Of a DNA stretch of 22,115 bases, positions 5,506 to 10,907 are shown piece after piece. This DNA comes from Afipia sp. GTDB lineage: Bacteria; Pseudomonadota; Alphaproteobacteria; Rhizobiales; Xanthobacteraceae. Within the stretch, counting starts at the first letter, position 1; the number at the start of each line of letters is the position of its first letter. The notes under the pieces are model-generated. The model was not told the DNA's origin, ran no database searches, and worked only from the letters and a program-made list of their open reading frames with translations. The translations under genes and the position numbers were made by a program. The DNA is taken from NCBI GenBank assembly GCA_020056155.1, contig JAGVII010000243.1, positions 1 to 22,115 of the forward strand, read 5' to 3'.

Positions 5506-6097
5506 TATCGTCGGCTATGTGGATCTGACAAAGCCGGAGCCGCTCGACAATGAAGGCCCTTCGCTTTGGCACGTCGTGGTGACGGATCCAGCGCGCGAGC
5601 GGTCTACGGTCGACCGGATTAAGGACATCGAGGACAGGCGCCTCGATCCATATCTGCCGATCGTTCATCGCACTGAGCTCGCCGGCCGCGGCCGCAAACG
5701 TGATGTCCAGGCCGCCATGTTTCCTTGTTACTTCTTTATCAGGATGCCGGCGAATGCCGATCGCTGGCGCCAGCTGCGCGGAATCCGCGGCGTCCAGGAT
5801 TTTATGGCTTTCGCGTCGGGCCGGCCGAAGGTGATGGCGTCGGCTGCGATCGAGGCAATCCGGATCAAGGAAATGGAGCTCGACAACAAGCGGCTGATGC
5901 GGCTCGCGTCGGGAGGCGAGATACCTTGGAAGCCCGGCCAGTCAGTGTGGGTCGATATTCTCCCATATCACCGCATGCTGGCGAACATCGGCACCGCTCA
6001 CGACAAGGGTAAGATCGAAGTGTTACTCGAAATGGAAATGTTCGGCCGCAAGGCCTGGAACGTCGAGCCGAAACAGATCCTCGATATCGACGTGTGA
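5492..6097 (+). CDS. NusG/RfaH-like transcription elongation factor, 201 aa
   Basis: Residues about 25-125 match a NusG N-terminal domain: WHVVVTDPARERSTVDRI, the strand YLPIVHR, and AAMFPCYFFIRM, equivalent to the LFPGYVFV strand of NusG, then LRGIRGVQDFMAF. Residues about 147-200 look like the C-terminal KOW barrel (KPGQSVWVDILPYH, GKIEVLLEM, WNVEPKQILDI). NusG-type proteins bind the RNA polymerase clamp and suppress pausing or termination; specialised paralogues such as RfaH need a recruitment site. The ATG at 5492 was chosen because GAGG lies 8 bases upstream and homology starts there. Being the last major early-operon gene, it could allow read-through into later genes. Family good; antiterminator role is inference. 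Confidence 0.8.
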   Translation: MQVGDIVGYVDLTKPEPLDNEGPSLWHVVVTDPARERSTVDRIKDIEDRRLDPYLPIVHRTELAGRGRKRDVQAAMFPCYFFIRMPANADRWRQLRGIRGVQDFMAFASGRPKVMASAAIEAIRIKEMELDNKRLMRLASGGEIPWKPGQSVWVDILPYHRMLANIGTAHDKGKIEVLLEMEMFGRKAWNVEPKQILDIDV

Positions 6098-6285
6098 TCC
6101 ACTTCGATTCCGGACGGCCTCATGATCATGCCAGCTTGAACGCGCCGGATAGATCGGCGCGGGCCGCGGCGGACGACGATCAAAAGGAAGACGCCAGGCG
6201 CAGCGCGCGAGCGCTGTCAGAAACCGAACCTTTCGAAGGTTTGCTATGCGCGAAGCGTAAGGCGGTCCGATGTCTTTCAGTATAG
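6094..6285 (+). CDS. Possible small ORF, 63 aa (doubtful)
   Basis: A GTG at 6094 overlaps the NusG-like stop in a GTGA arrangement that recurs in this genome (17255, 19638), which favours a real gene. The predicted protein is highly charged (AAADDDQKEDARRSARALSE) and has no recognisable fold. Its 3' half covers two stable hairpins and its end overlaps the next gene by 16 bp. The stretch may instead be an untranslated structured leader. Confidence 0.35.
   Translation: MIHFDSGRPHDHASLNAPDRSARAAADDDQKEDARRSARALSETEPFEGLLCAKRKAVRCLSV
6201..6241 (+). other. Two tandem RNA hairpins
   Basis: CAGCGC (6201-6206) pairs with GCGCTG (6211-6216) around GCGA, a GNRA-type tetraloop. Ten bases on, AACCTT (6227-6232) pairs with AAGGTT (6236-6241) around a TCG loop. 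No T-run follows, so they are not ordinary terminators. They lie just downstream of the NusG-like gene and before the next good start at 6270. Confidence 0.45.
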
Positions 6286-6521
6286 AATTCCACGCGCGGT
6301 CGCGCGCGCATGCGAATCGCCTGCTTGAGGTTCATAAGACCTCGGTCCCGGCGCCGGTTTTCGCTTTTCTCAAGGCCGCGATCGACAACCAATCGCCGCT
6401 CACCGAGGGCTCGACCCGGATGTTCAAGGTCCGTGCCGTAGGTCACCTCTGCGACAGCAACGGATCTTACGCCGTCAGCACCGCCGATCTTTCGGTTACG
6501 CCGATCGATATTCCGGACTGA
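6270..6521 (+). CDS. Small hypothetical phage protein, 83 aa
   Basis: Starts MSFSIEFHARSRAHANRLLE. The first half is a helix-rich stretch with VPAPVFAFLKAAIDN, and the second half is strand-rich (FKVRAVGHLCD, VSTADLSVTPIDIPD). It looks like a real compact alpha/beta protein of the kind frequent in rhizobial phages, but I cannot name a family. An AAGGCGG sequence lies about 5 bases before the ATG. It ends 4 bases before the next gene. Confidence 0.6.
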   Translation: MSFSIEFHARSRAHANRLLEVHKTSVPAPVFAFLKAAIDNQSPLTEGSTRMFKVRAVGHLCDSNGSYAVSTADLSVTPIDIPD

Positions 6522-6525
6522 CGCC

Positions 6526-6756
6526 ATGAACATGGCGGACGTCATCGAATCCACTGCCGATGGCGATTGCGACGTTCACGGGGCTGGCCTCGGCAAGCCG
6601 GTGACAGCTTCCCCGCGCAGTCTGACGCGGACACGAAACACCATTCAACGGTTCCTCGAGAACTGTCCCGACGACTTCACCGTATTTGAGTTGAAGCGGG
6701 AGCTCGAGCAGCTGACAGAATTCGAGATGCGCGAAAGCGCAAGGGCAGCCCATTAG
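6526..6756 (+). CDS. Small hypothetical protein, 76 aa
   Basis: Residues about 33-72 (LTRTRNTIQRFLENCPDDFT, then VFELKRELEQLTEFEMRESA) predict two charged helices, and the N-terminal 30 residues look disordered. It is the last gene of the rightward early run before a 200-bp gap. No family recognised. An in-frame second ATG lies two codons later (MNMADVI), so the exact start is open. Confidence 0.55.
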   Translation: MNMADVIESTADGDCDVHGAGLGKPVTASPRSLTRTRNTIQRFLENCPDDFTVFELKRELEQLTEFEMRESARAAH

Positions 6757-6811
6757 CGCGGAGGGCTGCGGCTCGGGCTCATACCCTGCGGCCGGTTGGT
6801 GCTATCTCGAT

Positions 6812-6859
6812 GCGTTCTCTGATGTCCGATAAGCGCCATTCCCGGACGTCAGCGTTCTC
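6812..6859. repeat. 32-bp palindromic element with flanking 8-bp direct repeats (copy A)
   Basis: A hairpin-forming sequence at 6820-6851 has arms TGATGTCCG and CGGACGTCA, with one G-T mismatch, enclosing ATAAGCGCCATTCC. Exact GCGTTCTC repeats abut it on both sides (6812-6819 and 6852-6859), which looks like a target-site duplication. A second 32-bp copy with compensating arm changes lies at 8558-8589. Confidence 0.55.
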
Positions 6860-6929
6860 CTCGGGAACAGATCCGGATTCTGTCGGCCGGGCGCGGGCGG
6901 CAAGCCTCTGATCCTTTTCGCGGTTTCTA

Positions 6930-6948
6930 TTTTGTTCGGTTTTGTTCG
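6930..6948 (+). repeat. Tandem TTTTGTTCG repeats
   Basis: TTTTGTTCG occurs at 6930-6938 and 6940-6948, and TTTTGTTC again at 7117-7124 just before the integrase. The repeats bracket the 46-aa zinc-ribbon gene. They could be integrase or excisionase arm-type sites, or a regulator target; T-rich promoter DNA is an alternative. Confidence 0.35.
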
Positions 6949-6956
6949 CGGGAGGC

Positions 6957-7097
6957 ATGATGAAGCGAGGAATGTGGTGCCCGCGACATCCTGCTGAGAC
7001 GCTGGTGCGCATTTCGTTGCCCAGCGGGAAAATCGATCTGCGATGCCCGGGCTGCACCGCTGCCCGCATAGCGTCGATCAAGTGCATCAACGGCTAG
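6957..7097 (+). CDS. Zinc-ribbon mini-protein, 46 aa
   Basis: A short frame opened by ATGATG with a strong GGGAGG sequence just upstream. It encodes MMKRGMWCPRHPAETLVRIS and ends with RCPGCTAARIASIKCING. C8-P-R-H11 and C30-P-G-C33 form a CxxH...CxxC metal-binding pair spaced 18 residues apart, the layout of a minimal zinc ribbon. It lies 40 bp before the integrase ATG, so it could be an accessory recombination factor (a small Xis-like role) or a regulator; neither is shown. The good ribosome-binding site and intact zinc motif make a chance frame unlikely. Confidence 0.6.
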   Translation: MMKRGMWCPRHPAETLVRISLPSGKIDLRCPGCTAARIASIKCING

Positions 7098-7125
7098 AAC
7101 GAACCCAGAAACCTTGTTTTGTTCT
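7096..7125 (+). promoter_or_regulatory. Imperfect inverted repeat before the integrase
   Basis: AGAACGAA (7096-7103) can pair with TTTTGTTCT (7117-7125) with one G-T pair around a 13-14 base loop. The right arm is the third TTTTGTTC repeat. The element ends 13 bp before the integrase start and overlaps the stop of the mini-protein, so it may control integrase expression or be a protein-binding site. Confidence 0.35.
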
Positions 7126-7137
7126 TGAGGGCGCTGC

Positions 7138-8064
7138 ATGTCGAACGCCCTTGTCGATCCGATGGCATCGGTGCGCGGGTATCTCGAGGCCGAGAAATCG
7201 ACTTCGACCAGGCGAGCCTACGCTTCGGACTTTGCGGACTTCCAAGCCTGGTGCGATCGCGCCGGCGAATCCGCCCTGCCGGCATCGCCGATCGGTGTCG
7301 CGAAATATCTCGCCCAGCTCGCGGACGGCGGATCCAAGACAGCCACGATCGAGCGCCGCGTCGCCTCGATCCGCTACATTCACAAGGCCGCGGGCCATGA
7401 GCCGCCGACGAACGCCGAGGGCGTTAAGGCGGTGATGCGCGGGATCCGGCGACGGCTCGGCCGGAAGCAGGTTCGCAAGGCGCCGGCGACGGCCGATCTG
7501 TTGTCAAATGTCCTCGATCGCTTGCCAAATAAGCTGCAGGGCTTGCGCGATCGCGCCCTTTTACTTGTCGGCTTCGCGGCCGCGCTGCGTCGATCGGAGC
7601 TCGTGGCGCTCGATGTGGTCGACGTCACGGTGCGGCCGCGAGGACTGATCCTGCATATCGGTCGATCGAAAACCGACCAGGACGGCGCCGGCGCCGATAT
7701 TCCCGTGCCAAACGGCAAACACCTGAAACCCGCCGCGGCGCTGCGCGCCTGGCTCGATGCTGCCGGCATCACCGAAGGGCCGATCTTCCGCGAAGTCGAT
7801 CGACACGGCCGCGTCGGATCTGCAGCTCTCAGCGATCGAACGGTCGCGCGCATTGTGAAGCGAAGCTTCGCCGCGATCGGCGCCAAGGTCGAAGACTTCT
7901 CCGGCCACTCGCTGCGCGCCGGCTTTGTCACCAGTTCGCTCGAGCATGGCGTTGATGCCTTCAAGATCATGGGCATCACCAGGCACGCGAAGGTCGACAC
8001 GCTCAAAACCTACGATCGTCGCGAGAAGGATTTCGACGATCACGCGGGCGACGGGTTTCTTTAG
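7138..8064 (+). CDS. int: Tyrosine recombinase / phage integrase, 308 aa
   Basis: An N-terminal SAM-like core-binding domain (residues about 7-105, with STRRAYASDFADFQAWCDR) precedes the catalytic domain. Active-site residues are visible: R151 in ALRRSEL, K178 in GRSKTDQ, H257 and R260 in GHSLRAGF, H283 in TRHAKVD and the nucleophile Y292 in LKTYDRR. The set is complete, so the enzyme should be active in site-specific integration or excision between attP and a host attB. A length near 300 aa is that of XerC/D-like recombinases; there is no long arm-binding N-terminus like that of lambda Int. A GAGGG sequence lies about 6 bases before the ATG. Its 3' end overlaps the convergent gene by 4 bp. 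Neighbours do not include an obvious excisionase apart from the 46-aa protein. Confidence 0.92.
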   Translation: MSNALVDPMASVRGYLEAEKSTSTRRAYASDFADFQAWCDRAGESALPASPIGVAKYLAQLADGGSKTATIERRVASIRYIHKAAGHEPPTNAEGVKAVMRGIRRRLGRKQVRKAPATADLLSNVLDRLPNKLQGLRDRALLLVGFAAALRRSELVALDVVDVTVRPRGLILHIGRSKTDQDGAGADIPVPNGKHLKPAAALRAWLDAAGITEGPIFREVDRHGRVGSAALSDRTVARIVKRSFAAIGAKVEDFSGHSLRAGFVTSSLEHGVDAFKIMGITRHAKVDTLKTYDRREKDFDDHAGDGFL

Positions 8065-8318
8065 CTTTGAAACTCGGTGCCGCGTTTGATCCGAATTCCG
8101 TTGAAGTACATTGCGCCATCGAACGGCTCGAACGACGTCCTTAAGTCCCACTCGGCGACGGTGAGTGCCATCTGTTGGCTGACGTGATCGAAGACGTGGC
8201 CGGGGATCTCTATCGACGTCGCTCTGATCTTCTCGTCGTCGTCGCCGACTTCGGTCGCTGTCACGATGACCGCGAGCTGCCGCGTCAGGGCGTCCATACG
8301 ATCGTACAGGTCGCGCAT
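8061..8318 (-). CDS. Hypothetical protein, 85 aa
   Basis: Starts MRDLYDRMDALTRQLAVIVT and continues as an alpha/beta protein ending with YFNGIRIKRG. I chose the ATG at 8318 because AAGGGA lies about 7 bases upstream; the longer frame to 8372 would run through the upstream gene. It converges on the integrase with a 4-bp tail overlap and follows the Cys-rich gene by 13 bp, so the two minus-strand genes form an operon. No family recognised. Confidence 0.6.
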   Translation of the reverse strand: MRDLYDRMDALTRQLAVIVTATEVGDDDEKIRATSIEIPGHVFDHVSQQMALTVAEWDLRTSFEPFDGAMYFNGIRIKRGTEFQS

Positions 8319-8331
8319 TGGAATTCCCTTA

Positions 8332-8532
8332 TCAGTGCAGGCGGCCGCGCGAACGGTCGCAGCTGATGACAAACCCCGCGGGCTCGTGTGGCGGATTTTC
8401 GTAATCGCATGGATTGCATTTCGGGCAAGGCATACCGGCGCCGCCGCAGCCGCAAGCTTTCATGCCGTCCCATGGCCGATCGTGATGGTCTTCGCAGACC
8501 CAGAAGCAATCGTCGCAAGCTTCGCATCTCAT
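8332..8532 (-). CDS. Cys-rich zinc-finger protein, 66 aa
   Basis: Ten cysteines in 66 residues: MRCEACDDCFWVCEDH gives C3, C6, C9 and C13; then CGCGGAGMPCPKCNPC gives C27, C29, C36, C39 and C42; and C58 near the end. The CxxC pairs around a Gly-rich turn resemble DnaJ-type zinc fingers, and a WVCEDHHDRPW stretch is typical of small rhizobial phage proteins of this kind. It likely binds one or two zinc ions and may contact protein or nucleic acid. It heads a two-gene minus-strand operon placed between integrase and terminase, a usual spot for accessory genes. Function unknown. Confidence 0.7.
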   Translation of the reverse strand: MRCEACDDCFWVCEDHHDRPWDGMKACGCGGAGMPCPKCNPCDYENPPHEPAGFVISCDRSRGRLH

Positions 8533-8554
8533 GATGCGATGACGCTATCACAGT

Positions 8555-8592
8555 TTCTGGTGTCCGATAACCGCCCTTAACGGACACCAGAA
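8555..8592. repeat. Long perfect inverted repeat, palindromic element copy B
   Basis: TTCTGGTGTCCG (8555-8566) and CGGACACCAGAA (8581-8592) are exact reverse complements. With one mismatch the pairing extends inward to ATAA/TTAA, leaving a CCGCCC loop. The core 8558-8589 has the same 32-bp length as the element at 6820-6851 and agrees with it at most positions. TTTT follows at 8593-8596. It may be a dispersed host-type palindrome, a terminator or an operator. Confidence 0.6.
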
Positions 8593-8604
8593 TTTTCCGC
8601 ATTT

Positions 8605-8628
8605 AGCCGCTCTAACACCGGCTTTTTT
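8605..8628 (+). terminator. Weak candidate intrinsic terminator before the late operon
   Basis: AGCCG (8605-8609) pairs with CGGCT (8619-8623), followed by a run of six Ts (8623-8628). The 5-bp stem and 9-base loop are weak. Together with the hairpin at 8555 it could insulate the late operon from upstream transcription, but a clear late promoter is not seen in 8630-8687. Confidence 0.35.
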
Positions 8629-8687
8629 GTTGGCGTTCTTCTGACCAGGCAGACGAGGGAGCGCGTGCTCAGACCACGCGGGACCAC

Positions 8688-9308
8688 ATGTCGAAAGCTG
8701 CTAAAATTGCTGAAAATCCGCTCTCCAATGCTAAGCATGAGGCGGTTTTGCAATCCTACATCGTGGATCCTCAGCGCGTCGGCTATAAAGCCTATCTCGT
8801 TGTTTATCCTAATTCTTCTGATGCTGCGGCAAAGACTGGCTTCAGTCGTCTGCTTAAGAATGCTGACTTCAAGCGACGACTGGCTCACCTGGACAGTAAA
8901 ATCACTGCGAAGGTGGTGGAGCGGGCTGTCATCACGACCGAGCAGGTTCTCGAGGAGCTGGCGAAAATCGGCTTCGCCAACATGCAGGACTACGCCAACC
9001 TTGAAGCTGCTGATCTGTCGGAGCTGACGCGAGATCAGGCGGCTGCGATCCGACAGTTCTCTATCGTCGAGTTTGCTGATGATAAAGATGAGCCGAAGGA
9101 AAAGCGCGAGCCTCAAGCCCATGGCGGTGAACTTGTCCGCCGGCGCGGCCGCGGCGTCCGCAAGGTGACATTCAAGCTTTACGACAAGCGCGCCGCGCTG
9201 GTTGATATCGGCCGCCACCTGGGCATGTTCGTCGACAAAGTCGAGCATAGCGGGAAGGTCGATCTGGTTCCGATCATCAACGTCAATGGCCGCCGCACTA
9301 GCGGCTGA
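8688..9308 (+). CDS. terS: Terminase small subunit, 206 aa
   Basis: The N-terminal region (residues about 14-70) fits the phage small-terminase type with a helix-turn-helix: NAKHEAVLQSYIVDPQ, GYKAYLVVYPNSSDAAAKTG and SRLLKNADFKRRLAHL. A helical region with ITTEQVLEELAKIGFANMQD (82-101) and a strand-rich C-terminus (KVTFKLYDKRAALVDIGRHL) follow, typical of the Terminase_2-like family. It recognises phage DNA (a pac or cos site) and hands it to the large subunit. The large-terminase start overlaps its end by 23 bp. The first 200 bp are more AT-rich than the neighbours. The family call is good, helped by context. Confidence 0.85.
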   Translation: MSKAAKIAENPLSNAKHEAVLQSYIVDPQRVGYKAYLVVYPNSSDAAAKTGFSRLLKNADFKRRLAHLDSKITAKVVERAVITTEQVLEELAKIGFANMQDYANLEAADLSELTRDQAAAIRQFSIVEFADDKDEPKEKREPQAHGGELVRRRGRGVRKVTFKLYDKRAALVDIGRHLGMFVDKVEHSGKVDLVPIINVNGRRTSG

Positions 9309-10800
9309 GGCCGCGGAGCTGAACTTCGACCTGCATCCCAAGCAGGATCTGGCGTTCAACTCACCAGCGACCGAGATCCTTTACGGCGGCGCCGCCGGCG
9401 GCGGCAAATCGCACCTGATGCGCATCGTCGCGATTCTGTGGTGTGCATCTATTCCAGGCCTGCAGGTCTATCTGTTTCGCCGGCTGCGCGATGACCTGAT
9501 CAAAAACCATATGGAAGGGCCGAGCGGATTCCGCAATCTTCTGTCCGGCTGGGTGGCGTGCGGCTTCTGCATCATCATCGAGGATCAGATCAGGTTCTGG
9601 AACGGCTCGAAGATATACCTTTGTCACTGCAAGGACGAGGCGCACCGGTTCAAATACCAGGGCGCCGAGATCCACGTCCTGATTATCGACGAGCTGACTC
9701 ACTTCACCGAGAAGATTTATCGGTTCCTGCGCAACCGCGTCCGCATGGTCGGCATCAAGCTGCCAAAAGAATACGAGGGCAAGTTTCCTCGGATCCTCTG
9801 CGGCGGCAATCCTGGCGGCATTGGCCACCAGTTTGTGAAGGCCACCTTTATCGACGGCATTCCGCCGTTGAAGATCTACCGCGCCGCCAACGACGAAGGC
9901 GGCATGCTCCGCCAATACATTCCGGCCAAGCTCGAGGACAATCCCTCGATGGCCGAGCAGGATCCCGGTTACGAGAATCGGCTCAACGGCCTCGGCTCTG
10001 AAGCCCTCGTGAAGGCGATGCGCGACGGTGATTGGGATATCATCGAAGGCGCGTTCTTCGACTGCTGGGCACGAAACAAACACGTCGTTAAACCCTTCAC
10101 GCTGCCGAAGCACTGGACGCGCTTCCGGGCCGGTGACTGGGGATCTGCGAAGCCAGGCGCATATGGCTGGTTCGCTGTCGTCGATGATGACTTTCTGACG
10201 CCTGACGGCCGCTTTCTCCCGCGTGGCTGTTTGGTGATGTACCGCGAGTGGTACCAGGTCGCCACCGACAAACACGGCAAGTTCAAGCCGGACGTGGGCC
10301 TCAAGATGCCGGCGGATGCTGTCGGCAGGCGCATTCGCGCCCTGGATGACAAGGAACACATCTCGTACGGCGTGCTCGATCCCGCCGCGTTCGCCGTCAA
10401 CGGCGGCAAGTCAATCGCAGAGATGATGCAGGCGGACGGCGAGGGCGCCACCTTCCGGCCGGCAGATAACACCCGAGTGGCCGGCCGTGGCGCCATGAGC
10501 GGCTGGATGCAGGTGCGCGGGCGCCTTGTCGGTGACGAAGACGAACGCCCTATGCTCGTGTTTTTCGAGACGTGCGTTCACACGATCCGGACGCTGCCGG
10601 CGCTGATGCACGATGAGGCCAAGCCCGAGGATCTCGACACTACCCAGGAAGATCACCCGGCAGACATGGTTCGGTACGGCTGCGCCTCGCGGCCGTGGAT
10701 CAGGAAAGCTCCGGAAGCAGAACTGCCGAGAGCGAAGCCCGGCCAGGTGCCATTGCCACCGGCGCCGGTACCCTCAAGCGGAGTGAGGATCAGAGTATGA
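9286..10800 (+). CDS. terL: Terminase large subunit, 504 aa
   Basis: The N-terminal ATPase shows Walker A GGAAGGGKS (34-42), Walker B VLIIDELT (131-138) and a coupling motif CGGNPGG (172-178). The C-terminal RNase H-like nuclease shows acidic residues at D284 (AGDWGSA), D365 (GVLDPAA) and D457/D460 (DHPADM). It is the motor and headful or cos nuclease that drives DNA into the procapsid. The ATG at 9286 was preferred to 9202 because homology begins with FDLHPKQ shortly after it; the upstream extension is a shadow of the small-terminase frame. The last codons overlap the start of a 36-aa ORF (ATGA). The C-terminus ends in a Pro-rich tail (PLPPAPVPSSG). Confidence 0.95.
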   Translation: MAAALAAEAAELNFDLHPKQDLAFNSPATEILYGGAAGGGKSHLMRIVAILWCASIPGLQVYLFRRLRDDLIKNHMEGPSGFRNLLSGWVACGFCIIIEDQIRFWNGSKIYLCHCKDEAHRFKYQGAEIHVLIIDELTHFTEKIYRFLRNRVRMVGIKLPKEYEGKFPRILCGGNPGGIGHQFVKATFIDGIPPLKIYRAANDEGGMLRQYIPAKLEDNPSMAEQDPGYENRLNGLGSEALVKAMRDGDWDIIEGAFFDCWARNKHVVKPFTLPKHWTRFRAGDWGSAKPGAYGWFAVVDDDFLTPDGRFLPRGCLVMYREWYQVATDKHGKFKPDVGLKMPADAVGRRIRALDDKEHISYGVLDPAAFAVNGGKSIAEMMQADGEGATFRPADNTRVAGRGAMSGWMQVRGRLVGDEDERPMLVFFETCVHTIRTLPALMHDEAKPEDLDTTQEDHPADMVRYGCASRPWIRKAPEAELPRAKPGQVPLPPAPVPSSGVRIRV

Positions 10801-10907
10801 AGCTCCGTTGGAGACGGCTTTTTTGGATGTATCGATCTGCCGCTGGCGGATGGTACGTCGTGTGCTTTGGTCGTGGGGCTCACGTACACCTTGATGGGTC
10901 GTACTGA
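10797..10907 (+). CDS. Tiny basic protein between terminase and portal, 36 aa
   Basis: ATG at 10797 overlaps the terminase stop (ATGA), and its own stop overlaps the portal start (TGATG), so it is translationally coupled on both sides. It encodes MKLRWRRLFWMYRSAAGGWY followed by VVCFGRGAHVHLDGSY, basic at the N-terminus and rich in Trp and Tyr. Perfect packing in the operon argues that it is a real gene rather than spacer. Function unknown; no family recognised. Confidence 0.55.
   Translation: MKLRWRRLFWMYRSAAGGWYVVCFGRGAHVHLDGSY

Noticed and set aside
9361..10359. 332-aa minus-strand frame opposite the large terminase
   Set aside because: It is a shadow of the terminase codons; the plus strand has intact Walker and nuclease motifs.
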